A stretch of 64,000 nt of DNA from DATKFM01 sp963810485 (GTDB lineage Bacteria > Pseudomonadota > Alphaproteobacteria > Dongiales > Dongiaceae), in assembly GCA_963810485.1 (NCBI GenBank), contig CAWENQ010000008.1, positions 124,001-188,000 of the forward strand, written 5' to 3'. Each line of letters opens with the position of its first letter. The first letter of the stretch is position 1. The position numbers and the translations under genes are program-made. This document shows positions 17,465-26,910 of this stretch, piece after piece. The notes beneath the pieces were generated by a model, which was not told the DNA's origin, did not search any database, and was given only the letters and a program-made list of their open reading frames with translations.

Positions 17465-18271
17465 CTATGGCGGCGGCGGCGCCGCGTCGATTCCCAGATG
17501 CTCCATCGACAGCCGCGCGAGCGTGCCATCGGCGCGCAGGGCCTCCATTGTTGTGGCGATGCGAGCTTCGAATTCGGAATCGCCCCGCTTAACAGCAATG
17601 ACGAAGGGCTGGGAGAAGAGGGGCGGGCCGGCGATCTCCACTGCCTTGCCGATGCCGATGGCATCCTGCGCCGCGAGAAGGCCGAGCAGTACGGCATCGA
17701 GTGCTGCGCCATTGCCCTTGGCCAGGTCGTCGATGGCCATCGGTTCGATCTCAAAGGGCACGATTTCCGCTGCGGGGATCTCCCGCTGCAGATAAGCCTC
17801 ATAGCGGCTGCCGGCCTCGACGCCGACGCGCCTGTCCGGAAGGTCGCCAGGGCCGGCGATCGCAGTGCCGCCGCGATGCACCAGGATCACCGCCGGCGCA
17901 TCGGCATAGACCGCAACGGCATCCAATCCGGCTTCTTTCGCGGCCGCCGCTTCGAGGCCGCCCATGGCAATGTCCCAGCGGCCTTGCCAATCGCCGGCGA
18001 TGATCTCGTTCCAGCCGGGCGTGACGACCTTCAGTGCCACGCCCAGGCGCGCCGCGAGCTCCCGCGCCACATCGATGTCGAAGCCCTTCATCTCGCCGGC
18101 ATAGTTGCGCGAGGCGAAGGGCGGGTACTCTTCATCGACGGCGAGCACAAGTGTCTTGGCCGCCAGCACGCGTTCCAGCGTCTCGCCGGCTTCCGCCGCG
18201 GCCGGAATCGCGGCGAGTCCGAACGCCGCCAGCAGGCCAACCATTGCGGTTCGAATGTCAGACGGAATCAC
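17465..18271 (-). CDS. Periplasmic substrate-binding protein (amino-acid type, SBP family 3)
   Basis: The 268 aa product has a signal peptide (GLLAAFGLAAIPAAAEA) and the two lobes of the family 3 solute-binding fold: LVLAVDEEYPPFA, MKGFDIDVARELAARLG, WDIAMGGL, RRVGVEAGSRYEAYL and the C-terminal ARIATTMEALRADGTLARL. Such proteins deliver polar amino acids or related ligands to an ABC permease. No permease or ATPase gene is adjacent, so it is an orphan binding protein or sensor-type component; ligand unknown. The gap 17292-17464 upstream of the corrinoid gene shows nothing notable. Confidence 0.82.
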   Translation of the reverse strand: MIPSDIRTAMVGLLAAFGLAAIPAAAEAGETLERVLAAKTLVLAVDEEYPPFASRNYAGEMKGFDIDVARELAARLGVALKVVTPGWNEIIAGDWQGRWDIAMGGLEAAAAKEAGLDAVAVYADAPAVILVHRGGTAIAGPGDLPDRRVGVEAGSRYEAYLQREIPAAEIVPFEIEPMAIDDLAKGNGAALDAVLLGLLAAQDAIGIGKAVEIAGPPLFSQPFVIAVKRGDSEFEARIATTMEALRADGTLARLSMEHLGIDAAPPPP

Positions 18272-18403
18272 AGACAGGCTCCAGGATGCGAAACATTTCC
18301 GGTTCGTAACTTGCTGAAGAGGGCCTTAACCAAACAGCCATCTTCATTAAGCTTGCCATCGATCTCCTATCGCGGCGTGCCGGCATCATTCGCGCCTTCC
18401 GGT

Positions 18404-18419
18404 TGTGATTCGCGTCACA
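18404..18419. promoter_or_regulatory. CRP-type palindrome upstream of the RTX gene
   Basis: TGTGATTCGCGTCACA matches the TGTGA-N6-TCACA consensus of CRP-family regulators exactly in both half sites. It lies 133 bases upstream of the RTX start and 132 bases upstream of the divergent binding-protein gene, so it could serve either. Assignment is by consensus only. Confidence 0.55.
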
Positions 18420-18424
18420 TTTAA

Positions 18425-18518
18425 CCACAGCACTTCTTGGAGAAGTTGTGGAGATCGATCATAATCGGCAGAGAGTATACGTGCAATTCCGGGGCGCGCC
18501 AGACGATGGCCGCGCCCC
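18425..18518 (+). other. Two leader hairpins before the RTX gene
   Basis: A bulged stem (CCACA and ACTTCT pairing with AGAAGT and TGTGG, 18425-18451) and a second stem GGGGCGCG (18491-18498) with CGCGCCCC (18511-18518) around a 12-base loop lie between the CRP-type palindrome and the RTX start at 18552. They may structure the 5' untranslated region; no riboswitch class is recognised. Confidence 0.35.
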
Positions 18519-18551
18519 GTTGCATGACGGCGCAACCTCGGGGGTTCAGCG

Positions 18552-21500
18552 ATGGCCAAGTTCACCGGCACCAACGGCAACGACAGCAAGCTCAGCGGCA
18601 GCGAAGCCGACATCATGCTCGGATTGCTGGGCGATGACACCCTCGACGGCTTTCTGGGCAAAGACACCATCGATGGCGGCGGCGGCAACGACTCACTGAT
18701 CGGCGGAGCCCAGGCCAACTCGCTGATCGGCGGTCTTGGCGCCGATACGCTGGATGGCGGCAGCGACCGCGACACGATGAATGGCGGTCTCGGCGACGAC
18801 AAGCTCCTCGGCGGCGACCGCAACAACTCCCTGCTCGGCGGCGACGGCGCTGACACCCTGGATGGGGGAACCTGGCAGGACGCGCTGTTGGGCGGCAAGG
18901 ACAACGACTCCCTGCTCGGCGGTGACGGCTTCGATACGCTCGACGGCGGTCTCGGCAACGACACCATGAACGGCGGCGCCAGCCAGGACGTGTACATCGT
19001 CGACAGCATCGGCGACGTCGCCAATGACAGCGGCACCGAGCTGGGTGATACGGCGCAGGCGACGGTGTCGATCAATCTGGCGGCCGGGCCTTTTGCCGGC
19101 ATCGAGCATGTGACGCTGCTCGGCAAGGCCGCGATCGACGCCACCGGCAACGGTCTCGGCAACCGCCTGATCGGCAATAGCGGCGCCAACAAGCTGGATG
19201 GCGGCGCCGCGCTCGATACGCTCGAAGGCGGTGCAGGCGCGGACACTCTCACCGGCGGTACGGGCAACGATACCTACATCATCGACGCCCTCGACAGCGT
19301 GAACGACACCGGCGGCGACGCCAATGACCGGGTGCGCGGCGCCTTCGCCATCGACCTCGCGAGCGCGAAACTGACGGGCATCGAGCACGCGACGCTCACG
19401 GGCATCGCGGCGCTGGCGATATCGGGCAACGGCGGCAACAACATGCTGATCGGCAATGGTGGCGCCAACACGCTCAGTGGCGCTGGCGGCAACGACACGC
19501 TGATCGGCGGCGACGGCAACGATGTCTACAACGCCGAAACCGGCGACGTGATCGTCGAATATACCGGCGGCGGCATCGATCAGGTGGTCAGCGCCGCCGC
19601 CGTCGACTTGGCGGGCCTCGCCGTCGAAAATCTGCAGCTGACGGGCGGCACCGGTGTGACCGGCAATGGCAATGGGTTCAATAACAAGATCACGGCGAAC
19701 ACGGGTAACAGCAATCTCTTCGGACAGGATGGCAACGATACGCTGATCGGTGGCTCCGGCTGGAACATTCTCAGCGGCGGCGCCGGCAACGACAGCATGG
19801 CGGGCGGCGACGGTAATGACATCTATATCGTCGACAGCACCGGCGACAAGGTCAGCGAAACAGGGACCAAGGATTCCGCGTTGGACGAGGTGCAAAGCTC
19901 GGTCAGCTTTGTCCTGGGCGCCAACATCGAGGGATTGACCCTGGCGGGGGCAGCCGATCTATCGGGCACCGGCAACGGCCTGGACAATTTCATCAACGGC
20001 AACACCGGCAAGGACACGATCGACGGCGCGGCGGGCAACGACCAGATCTCGGGTTCCGAAGGCAACGACCTGCTCCAGGGCGGTGTCGGTGACGATACCC
20101 TGGACGGGATTTTTGACGACGATCTGCTCATGGGCGGCGCCGGCAACGATCTGCTCAATCTCGCCGAGAATTCGGATACGCTGGTCGGCGGCGCGGGCAA
20201 GGATAGCTTCAACTTCAAATTTGCCGACGCCATCCGCGACACGATTGCCGATTTCAACGGCAATCCCGGCGGCGACCTGCTGGATCTCAGCACCAAATTG
20301 TCCGGCTACATCCCTGGCGTTTCGAATCCGGCGGACTTCATTCAAACGGTCGTGGTCGGCGGCAGCACGCAGATCAATATCGACGTCAATGGCGCCACGG
20401 GCGGCATCGCCTACACGCTGACGGCGGCGACGCTCTTGGGCGTGAGCACCGATCTCGACGGCCTGATCGCCAATGGCGTCATTTCCCTGCCGGGCGGCGC
20501 GCCCCCTCCCACGGCGCCGACATTCGGCACGGCGGTCGGCGACAGCCTCGCCGGTGCCGCGACCTCGAACTACACCGATGGCAAGGCGGGCAACGATTCC
20601 CTCAGCGGCGGCGGCGGCAACGACACGCTGATCGGCGGCGCCGGGGCCGACAAGATGGACGGCGGGGCGGGCGACGACACCTTCGGCGTCGACAGCGCGC
20701 TCGATGTCATCTTCGACGCTGGCGGAACATCGGGCGACCGCATTCTGGCGTCTATGTCCATCGATCTCTCGAAGTATACCGGCATCGAGCACGCCACCCT
20801 CACCGGCAAGGCCAATCTGAACCTGACCGGCGATGTCAATGCCAACCTGCTGATCGGCAATGACGGCGCGAACATCCTGAAGGGCGCCGCGGCTGATGAT
20901 GCGGTGGACACGCTGATCGGCGGCGCCGGCAACGACAAGTACATCATCGATGGATTTACCGGCGATATCGTTCAGGAGTATGCCGGAGGCGGCATCGACG
21001 AGGTTATCCTCGTCCTCGCCGGCAAGCATACGCTGACGAGCTATGTCGAGAACCTGACGATCGCGGCGGGCAGTTTCGCCGCCGAGGCGACCGGCAACGA
21101 TCTTGGCAACAAGATCTCCGGCAATGACGGCAACAACACGTTGAGCGGCGCCGGCGGCAAGGATCTGCTGACCGGCGGCCAGGGCGACGATTCCCTCGAC
21201 GGCGGCGACGGCCTCGACAAGCTATCGGGCGGCGATGGCAATGATACGATGGATGGCAAGCTCGGCGCCGACAACATGTCCGGCGGGAAAGGCGATGACG
21301 CCTATTTCGTGAACGATGCCGGCGACAAGATTGCTGATAGTGGCGGGATGGACACGGTGGTCAGCACCATCAACTACGTCCTCGCGGCAAATCTGGAAAA
21401 CCTGATTCTCTTCACCGGTGATCCGCTCAGCGGCACCGGAAACGCGGCAGCGAACATAATCATCGGCGGCGCCGGGGCTAATCTATTGTCGGGTCTGGCG

Positions 21501-21884
21501 GGCAATGACAGCATCGGCGGCGGCACCGACAACGATACCCTGCTCGGCGGCATCGGCAACGATACGCTGAACGGGCAGTTCAACAACGATCTGTTGCTTG
21601 GTGGCGATGGCAAGGACCTCTTCGTTCTCAATCCCGCACTGGTCAGTGCTGACATCATCGGCGATTTCGAGGTCTCTCATCTGGGCGGCGATATCGTCGA
21701 TCTGAACCGTTGCTGCCCGATGCGATCCCCGGCGGCAGTTTGCTCTCCGACTACTCCGGGTGACGGCGGCGAACGGCTCGACGCTGATCGAGATCGATGC
21801 CGATGGATCCGGCGTCGGCGCGACTTTCCAGGCGGCTGTGACGCTGGCAGGCGTCGTCACCGACAGCAGCGGTCTGACCCGTAG
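18552..21884 (+). CDS. Giant RTX calcium-binding protein, N-terminal and middle modules (frame broken near 21709)
   Basis: From residue 1 the product is made of glycine/aspartate nonapeptide repeats (GGxGxDxLx type) that form calcium-binding parallel beta rolls. They alternate with a repeated block of about 70-80 residues (xxIDLxxxxxxGIEHATLTGxAxLxxxGNxxxNxLIGN). No signal peptide is present, as expected for type I secretion. A type I secretion target-like domain ends module 1 (residues ~536-654: FNFKFADAIRDTIADFNG...GLIANGVI), followed by a Pro-rich linker and module 2. Module 2's own target-like domain breaks at about 21709, so the last ~55 residues to the stop at 21884 are out of frame. 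The C-terminal part is annotated next. No T1SS genes are adjacent. Confidence 0.8.
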   Translation: MAKFTGTNGNDSKLSGSEADIMLGLLGDDTLDGFLGKDTIDGGGGNDSLIGGAQANSLIGGLGADTLDGGSDRDTMNGGLGDDKLLGGDRNNSLLGGDGADTLDGGTWQDALLGGKDNDSLLGGDGFDTLDGGLGNDTMNGGASQDVYIVDSIGDVANDSGTELGDTAQATVSINLAAGPFAGIEHVTLLGKAAIDATGNGLGNRLIGNSGANKLDGGAALDTLEGGAGADTLTGGTGNDTYIIDALDSVNDTGGDANDRVRGAFAIDLASAKLTGIEHATLTGIAALAISGNGGNNMLIGNGGANTLSGAGGNDTLIGGDGNDVYNAETGDVIVEYTGGGIDQVVSAAAVDLAGLAVENLQLTGGTGVTGNGNGFNNKITANTGNSNLFGQDGNDTLIGGSGWNILSGGAGNDSMAGGDGNDIYIVDSTGDKVSETGTKDSALDEVQSSVSFVLGANIEGLTLAGAADLSGTGNGLDNFINGNTGKDTIDGAAGNDQISGSEGNDLLQGGVGDDTLDGIFDDDLLMGGAGNDLLNLAENSDTLVGGAGKDSFNFKFADAIRDTIADFNGNPGGDLLDLSTKLSGYIPGVSNPADFIQTVVVGGSTQINIDVNGATGGIAYTLTAATLLGVSTDLDGLIANGVISLPGGAPPPTAPTFGTAVGDSLAGAATSNYTDGKAGNDSLSGGGGNDTLIGGAGADKMDGGAGDDTFGVDSALDVIFDAGGTSGDRILASMSIDLSKYTGIEHATLTGKANLNLTGDVNANLLIGNDGANILKGAAADDAVDTLIGGAGNDKYIIDGFTGDIVQEYAGGGIDEVILVLAGKHTLTSYVENLTIAAGSFAAEATGNDLGNKISGNDGNNTLSGAGGKDLLTGGQGDDSLDGGDGLDKLSGGDGNDTMDGKLGADNMSGGKGDDAYFVNDAGDKIADSGGMDTVVSTINYVLAANLENLILFTGDPLSGTGNAAANIIIGGAGANLLSGLAGNDSIGGGTDNDTLLGGIGNDTLNGQFNNDLLLGGDGKDLFVLNPALVSADIIGDFEVSHLGGDIVDLNRCCPMRSPAAVCSPTTPGDGGERLDADRDRCRWIRRRRDFPGGCDAGRRRHRQQRSDP

Positions 21885-23316
21885 CGGCATTGCGGATCTC
21901 GGTCCCGTCGGCGGCAGCGCTGACATCGAACTCGGCACGGCCGGCAACGACTCCGGCGTTAACAGCTTGAGCACGGCCTTCTCCGGCATCGCCTTCGGCG
22001 CCGCCGGAAATGACAGCATTTTCGGCAGCGGCGGCGCGGAGTGGCTGGACGGCGGGGCGGGCGCCGACACGTTGCGCGGAACCAGCGGCGATGACACCTA
22101 TGTCATTGACAGCCTGCTGGACGTGATCATCGAATCCGGCGCCGCCGACGACAACGACATGGTGCGGGGCTCGATCTCCATCGATCTGCGGGACGATGCG
22201 CGCTACGTCAACATCGAGCATGCCGTGCTCATTGGCAAAGCGGCGCTGAAGCTCAATGGCGACGAGCAGAACAACTACCTCGGCGGCAACGCCGGCAAAA
22301 ATGTCATCGATGGCGGCAGCGGCAGCGACACCATGGCAGGCGGCGCGAGCAACGACATTTATAATGTCAGCGGCAACAACGACACGATCATCGAATATGC
22401 CGGCGGCGGCCTCGATTCGGTTTTCAGCGTCGGCAGCTTCACCCTCGACGACCAGGTGGAGAATCTGATCCTGCTCGGCGTGCTCGACTACAAGGGCGCC
22501 GGCAACGACATCGCCAACAAGATCACCGGCAATGCCGGCCTCAACAAGCTCGAAGGCCTGAGCGGCAATGACACGCTATCGGGCGGCGACGGGAACGACA
22601 CGGTCGACGGCGGCACCGGCGCCGATCTGATGATCGGCGGCAATGGCATGGACCTCTATGTCGTGGATAATATCGGCGACAAGATCGTGGAGACCGGCGC
22701 AATAGATTCCACGAGCGACTCCGTGCATAGCTTCATCGACTATACGCTCGGTGCTGGTCTTGAATCCCTGACGCTGCAGGGCGCGACGAATTTGAATGGC
22801 ACCGGCAATGCCGTCCGCAATGTGATGTTCGGCAATACCGGCGACAATATCCTGTCCGGTCTCGGCGGCAATGACGGGCTGGTCGGCGGCGCGGGCAATG
22901 ACCTGCTCCTGGGCGGCGACGGCAATGATTTTCTTGCGCTCGGAGAAGGCGCAGAGACGCTCATCGGTGGCGCCGGGTCGGACAGGTTCGGCGTCAGTGT
23001 CGCCGGCATCACGGCGCTGGACACCGCCGATCTCATCGTCGGATTCGAAATCGGAGCCGGCGGCGATGTGGTGGACCTCAGCGAGTTCTTCCCCGATACC
23101 ACGGTCGCGGAGGATGTCGTTGCCAACCCTGGCACCTACATCCAGACAGCGATTATCGGCGGCAATACGGTCATCAGCGTCGATCTCGATGGCGCCGGCG
23201 GTGCCGGCGGTTTCTTCGAGGTCTGCGTGCTCCAGGGCGTCAGCGCCGATCTGAACGGCCTGATCGGTCAGGGCAATCTGATTCCCGCATCGCCGGAAAT
23301 CCTGCTCCCGATCTGA
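21760..23316 (+). CDS. Giant RTX protein, C-terminal module (continuation after frameshift)
   Basis: The frame from GTG 21760 resumes the interrupted target-like domain of module 2 (VTAANGSTLIEIDADG...VTLAGV) and continues through a third module of RTX nonapeptides and GIEHA/ENLIL-type blocks. It ends in a third secretion-type domain (FGVSVAGITALDTADLIVGFE...VVDLSEFFPDT...GQGNLI). Between 21710 and 21759 a third frame reads LLPDAIPGGSLLSDYSG, exactly the missing piece. Two one-base deletions, near 21709 and near 21759, therefore explain the split. The intact protein would be about 1,588 aa. A natural two-gene split is the less likely alternative. Confidence 0.75.
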   Translation: MTAANGSTLIEIDADGSGVGATFQAAVTLAGVVTDSSGLTRSGIADLGPVGGSADIELGTAGNDSGVNSLSTAFSGIAFGAAGNDSIFGSGGAEWLDGGAGADTLRGTSGDDTYVIDSLLDVIIESGAADDNDMVRGSISIDLRDDARYVNIEHAVLIGKAALKLNGDEQNNYLGGNAGKNVIDGGSGSDTMAGGASNDIYNVSGNNDTIIEYAGGGLDSVFSVGSFTLDDQVENLILLGVLDYKGAGNDIANKITGNAGLNKLEGLSGNDTLSGGDGNDTVDGGTGADLMIGGNGMDLYVVDNIGDKIVETGAIDSTSDSVHSFIDYTLGAGLESLTLQGATNLNGTGNAVRNVMFGNTGDNILSGLGGNDGLVGGAGNDLLLGGDGNDFLALGEGAETLIGGAGSDRFGVSVAGITALDTADLIVGFEIGAGGDVVDLSEFFPDTTVAEDVVANPGTYIQTAIIGGNTVISVDLDGAGGAGGFFEVCVLQGVSADLNGLIGQGNLIPASPEILLPI

Positions 23317-23332
23317 ACCGGCCGTCATAGGC

Positions 23333-24160
23333 ATGGCCGCTGGCGGCGGCTATGCTCCGGCGATGCCGCCGGAAACCGATGCCGAGGTTCTCGCCCTGTT
23401 CGACCGCGACATGCGGGCCAATCCGCCGCCGCCCGGTCCGGGCTATAGGCAAGAGCGGCTGGCGGGCGCGTCCTTCACCGTCGGGCCAGCGCCGGAACCG
23501 CACCAGAACACCGTCGAATACACCGCGTTGGACGAGCACAGTGCCGATGGTTGCATCGAGGCGGTCGTCGCCCGCTTCGCTGCGCTGAAGCACAGCATCG
23601 AATGGAAGGTCCACGCCCATGACCGGCCGGCCGGCCTGGGCGCACGGTTGCTGGCCAAAGGTTTCGAACAAGGCGGCCGCGAAACATTGATGGTGCGGCC
23701 GGTGGGGACGGAGGACGCGCCGGCATCGCCCACCGGCATCGACATCCGCCGCGTCACCGATCCGGCCGTGTTGGCCGATCTGGTGGCCGTAGAGAGCGAG
23801 GTCTGGGCGGACGACAATAGCTGGCTCGCCACCGCGCTGGCGGCGGAGTTGGCCGAGGATCCCCGGGCGCTCGCCATCTACATCGCCTATGCCGGTGTTG
23901 CGCCGGTTTCCACCGGCTGGATCCGGTTCCATGGTGGCCGCGCCTTCGCCACGCTGTGGGGCGGCTCGACGCTCAAGGCCTACCGCTCCCGCGGCATCTA
24001 TCGGGCGCTGGTGGGAATACGGGCGGCGCTGGCGCGCTCGCGGGGCGCCGCTTTTCTCGCGGTCGAGGCCAGCGACGACAGCCGGCCGATCTTGGAGCGC
24101 AACGGCTTTCGCGCTCTGACCGTCATCGACAGCTACTTCTGGCATCCGGTCGAAACCTGA
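23333..24160 (+). CDS. GNAT-family acetyltransferase-like protein
   Basis: The 275 aa product has a poorly conserved N-terminal half and a C-terminal GNAT fold: DIRRVTDPAVLADLVAVE, the strand AVSTGWIRF, LWGGSTLKAYRSRGIYRALVGIRAALARSRGAAF with an R-x-x-G-x-Y acetyl-CoA loop, and ASDDSRPILERNGFRAL. It probably acetylates a small molecule or protein; the substrate is unknown. The start at 23333 has no clear SD; an ATG at 23363 (MPPETDAEVLALFD) is an alternative. It starts 17 bases after the RTX stop in the same direction. Confidence 0.75.
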   Translation: MAAGGGYAPAMPPETDAEVLALFDRDMRANPPPPGPGYRQERLAGASFTVGPAPEPHQNTVEYTALDEHSADGCIEAVVARFAALKHSIEWKVHAHDRPAGLGARLLAKGFEQGGRETLMVRPVGTEDAPASPTGIDIRRVTDPAVLADLVAVESEVWADDNSWLATALAAELAEDPRALAIYIAYAGVAPVSTGWIRFHGGRAFATLWGGSTLKAYRSRGIYRALVGIRAALARSRGAAFLAVEASDDSRPILERNGFRALTVIDSYFWHPVET

Positions 24161-24228
24161 GGGCTGGCCTTTGAGCGCCGGGCCGCGCCCTGCTATCAAC
24201 GGGCTCCGCAACGGAGACCGTTTTTCCC

Positions 24229-25758
24229 ATGGCGTCCGACCTCTTCACCATCAAGCCGGGCACGCTCACCCTGGCCGATCTGCGCAATATCCATGAGTCC
24301 GGGCGGCCGGTAGCGCTCGATCCCGGCTGCTGGCCGGCGGTTGCGGCCTCGGCGGACACCGTCTCGGCGGTCATCCGCGAGCACCGCACGGTCTATGGCA
24401 TCAATACCGGGTTCGGCAGCCTGGCACACACCCGCATCGCCGACGATCAGGTGACGGAGCTGCAGCGACGCCTGGTGCTGTCCCATGCCGCCGGCGTCGG
24501 GCCGCTGCTCGACGACCGCACGGTGCGGCTGATGATGATCTTGAAGGTGAACAGCCTGGCGCTGGGATTTTCCGGCATCAGGCGGCCGGTGCTGGAAGCC
24601 ATGGTGACACTGATCAATGCCGGCGCGTATCCTTGCGTGCCGTCGAAGGGCTCGGTCGGCGCGTCCGGCGATCTGGCGCCCCTGGCTCATATGACCGGCG
24701 TGCTCATGGGCATCGGGCAGATGCGCGTCGGCGGCCGCATCATGCCGGCGGTGGACGGATTGAAGGCTGCGGGGCTGGCGCCGATCGATCTGGCGGCCAA
24801 GGAAGGGCTGGCGTTGCTCAATGGCACCCAGACCTCCACCGCGCTCGGCCTCGTGGGCCTGTTCGCGGCGGAGAATGTGTTCGCCGCCGCCCTGGCGGCC
24901 GGGGCCATGTCGGTGGACGCCGCGGCGGGCAGCGACGCGCCGTTCGATCCCCGCATTCACAAGATTCGCGGCCAGCTCGGCCAGATCGAAGTGGCGGCGG
25001 CGCTGCTGGAGCTGATGGCCGACAGCGAGATCCGCCGCTCCCACATCGATTGCGACCGGGTGCAGGATCCCTATTCCCTGCGCTGCCAGCCCCAGGTGAT
25101 GGGCGCGGCTCTGGACCTGCTGCGCCATTCGGCCGGCGTGCTGGCCCGCGAGGCCAATGCCGTGTCGGATAATCCGCTGGTCTTCGCCAAGGAAGGCGAG
25201 GTGATCTCCGGCGGCAATTTCCATGCCGAGCCGGTGGCCATGGCCGCCGACATCATCGCCATTGCCCTGGCCGAGATCGGCGCCCTGTCGGAGCGCCGCG
25301 TGGCCATGCTGACCGACGCCAGGTTCAGCGCCCTGCCGGCCTTCCTGGTGCCGGAGCCGGGATTGAATTCGGGCTTCATGCTGGCCCATGTGACGGCGGC
25401 GGCGCTGGCATCGGAGAACAAGAGCCTGGCCCATCCCGCCAGCGTCGACAGCCTGCCCACCTCCGCCAACCAGGAGGACCATGTGAGCATGGCCACCTAT
25501 GCGGCGCGGCGGCTGGGCGAGATGGCCGCCAACAGCGGCGCCGTCGCCGCTATCGAGCTGCTGGCCGCCGCCCAGGGCATCGACCTGCGCCGGCCGCTCA
25601 AGACCAGCCCGCTGCTGCAGAAAATTCACGGCGCCGTGCGCGGCCGGGCGGCGTTCTGGGACCAGGACCGGGAGATGGCGCCCGATATCGCCGCTGTTGC
25701 AGAACTCGTCAGCTCCGGGGAAATCCGCCGGCTGGTGCCATTCCGTGCCCTCGCCTGA
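24229..25758 (+). CDS. hutH: Histidine ammonia-lyase
   Basis: HutH deaminates histidine to urocanate. The 509 aa product is full length. The self-forming MIO cofactor triad Ala145-Ser146-Gly147 lies in GSVGASGDLAPLAHM. The selectivity segment reads LVLSHAAGVG, with Ser-His as in histidine lyases rather than the His-Leu or Phe-Leu of tyrosine or phenylalanine lyases. YGINTGFG and the tail NQEDHVSMA are also present. No hutU, hutI or hutG is nearby, so the rest of the pathway must lie elsewhere. Confidence 0.93.
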   Translation: MASDLFTIKPGTLTLADLRNIHESGRPVALDPGCWPAVAASADTVSAVIREHRTVYGINTGFGSLAHTRIADDQVTELQRRLVLSHAAGVGPLLDDRTVRLMMILKVNSLALGFSGIRRPVLEAMVTLINAGAYPCVPSKGSVGASGDLAPLAHMTGVLMGIGQMRVGGRIMPAVDGLKAAGLAPIDLAAKEGLALLNGTQTSTALGLVGLFAAENVFAAALAAGAMSVDAAAGSDAPFDPRIHKIRGQLGQIEVAAALLELMADSEIRRSHIDCDRVQDPYSLRCQPQVMGAALDLLRHSAGVLAREANAVSDNPLVFAKEGEVISGGNFHAEPVAMAADIIAIALAEIGALSERRVAMLTDARFSALPAFLVPEPGLNSGFMLAHVTAAALASENKSLAHPASVDSLPTSANQEDHVSMATYAARRLGEMAANSGAVAAIELLAAAQGIDLRRPLKTSPLLQKIHGAVRGRAAFWDQDREMAPDIAAVAELVSSGEIRRLVPFRALA

Positions 25759-25914
25759 AGCGAAATTTCGCGGCGGCGAGAGCCGGCGCCGGATATCTGA
25801 TTTATAACGATTTTAACAAGCGAATGGGGGCTGGCCCCTGTTGCGGGGCTTGGCTATCCTCGCCAGACCATAATCTCCATCATAAACAGCAACATTGCAG
25901 GGAGTAGACACCCC

Positions 25915-26904
25915 ATGAAACGCCTGATGATGGCTGCGGCCGCGGTCTTTGCTTTGATGGCGCCGGCGGCGGCGCAGGACTTCAAGCCGGCGGTGATCTT
26001 CGATACCGGCGGCAAGTTCGACAAATCGTTCAACGAGGCGGCTTATAACGGGGCCGAGCAGTTCAAGAAGGAAACCGGCGTCGAGTATGCCGAGTTCGAG
26101 GTCACCAACGAGTCCCAGCGCGAGCAGTCGCTGCGCAAGCTGGCCGAGCGCGGTGCCACCGTCATCGTCGCCACCGGCTTTGCCCAGGCGCCGGCGATCA
26201 AGACCGTGGCGGCGGAATTCCCCAACGTGAAGTTCACGCTGATCGACGACGTGGTGGATCTGCCGAACGTGCAGTCGATCATCTTCAAGGAGCATGAAGG
26301 CTCCTTCCTGGTCGGCGTGCTGGCCTCCATGGCGTCGAAGACCGGCAAGGTCGGCTTCGTCGGCGGAATGGATATTCCGCTGATCCGCAAGTTCGCCTGC
26401 GGCTATGTCCAGGGCGCGAAGTACGCCAACGGCAGCGCCGAAGTGTTCGAGAACATGACCGGCACGACGGGCGATGCCTGGAACGATCCGACCAAGGGCG
26501 GTGAGCTGGCGCGCAGCCAGTTCGACCGCGGCGCCGACGTGGTGTATGCGGCGGCGGGCGGCACCGGCCTCGGCGTCTATCAGGCGGCGAAGGATGCGGG
26601 CAAGCTGGCGATCGGCGTCGACAGCAACCAGAACTACATCCATCCCGGCACCATGCTCACCTCCATGCTGAAACGCGTCGATCTCGCGGTCTACAATTCC
26701 TTCAAGACCGCGCAGGACGGCAGCTGGAAGCCGGGCCTGCAGATCCTCGGACTGGCCGAGGACGGCGTGGGCTGGGCGCTGGACGAGAACAACCAGACGC
26801 TGATCACCGACGACATGAAGGCCAAGGTGGAAGCTGCCAAGGCCGACATCGTCAGCGGCAAGATCCAGGTGCATGACTACACGGCCGACAACGCCTGCCC
26901 GTAG
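25915..26904 (+). CDS. BMP-family nucleoside-binding protein of an ABC importer
   Basis: The 329 aa product is a periplasmic binding protein of the basic membrane protein (PnrA/BmpA) family, which binds purine and pyrimidine nucleosides. A cleavable signal peptide (AAAAVFALMAPAAAQD) lacks a lipobox, as expected in a Gram-negative. Family segments include VIFDTGGKFDKSFNEAAYNG, VGVLASMASKTGKVGFVGGMDIPLI, GADVVYAAAGGTGLGVYQAA and VDLAVYNSF. GGGAGT precedes the ATG. It heads the nucleoside operon, 6 bases from the ATPase gene. The 25759-25914 gap is AT-richer than its surroundings and likely holds the operon promoter. Confidence 0.93.
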   Translation: MKRLMMAAAAVFALMAPAAAQDFKPAVIFDTGGKFDKSFNEAAYNGAEQFKKETGVEYAEFEVTNESQREQSLRKLAERGATVIVATGFAQAPAIKTVAAEFPNVKFTLIDDVVDLPNVQSIIFKEHEGSFLVGVLASMASKTGKVGFVGGMDIPLIRKFACGYVQGAKYANGSAEVFENMTGTTGDAWNDPTKGGELARSQFDRGADVVYAAAGGTGLGVYQAAKDAGKLAIGVDSNQNYIHPGTMLTSMLKRVDLAVYNSFKTAQDGSWKPGLQILGLAEDGVGWALDENNQTLITDDMKAKVEAAKADIVSGKIQVHDYTADNACP

Positions 26905-26910
26905 CGGGGT

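Noticed and set aside
21705..21765. Programmed ribosomal frameshift in the RTX gene
   Set aside because: Two successive shifts with no slippery heptamer or following stem are needed; deletions explain the data more simply.
24229..25758. Tyrosine or phenylalanine ammonia-lyase
   Set aside because: The selectivity segment has Ser-His as in histidine lyases.
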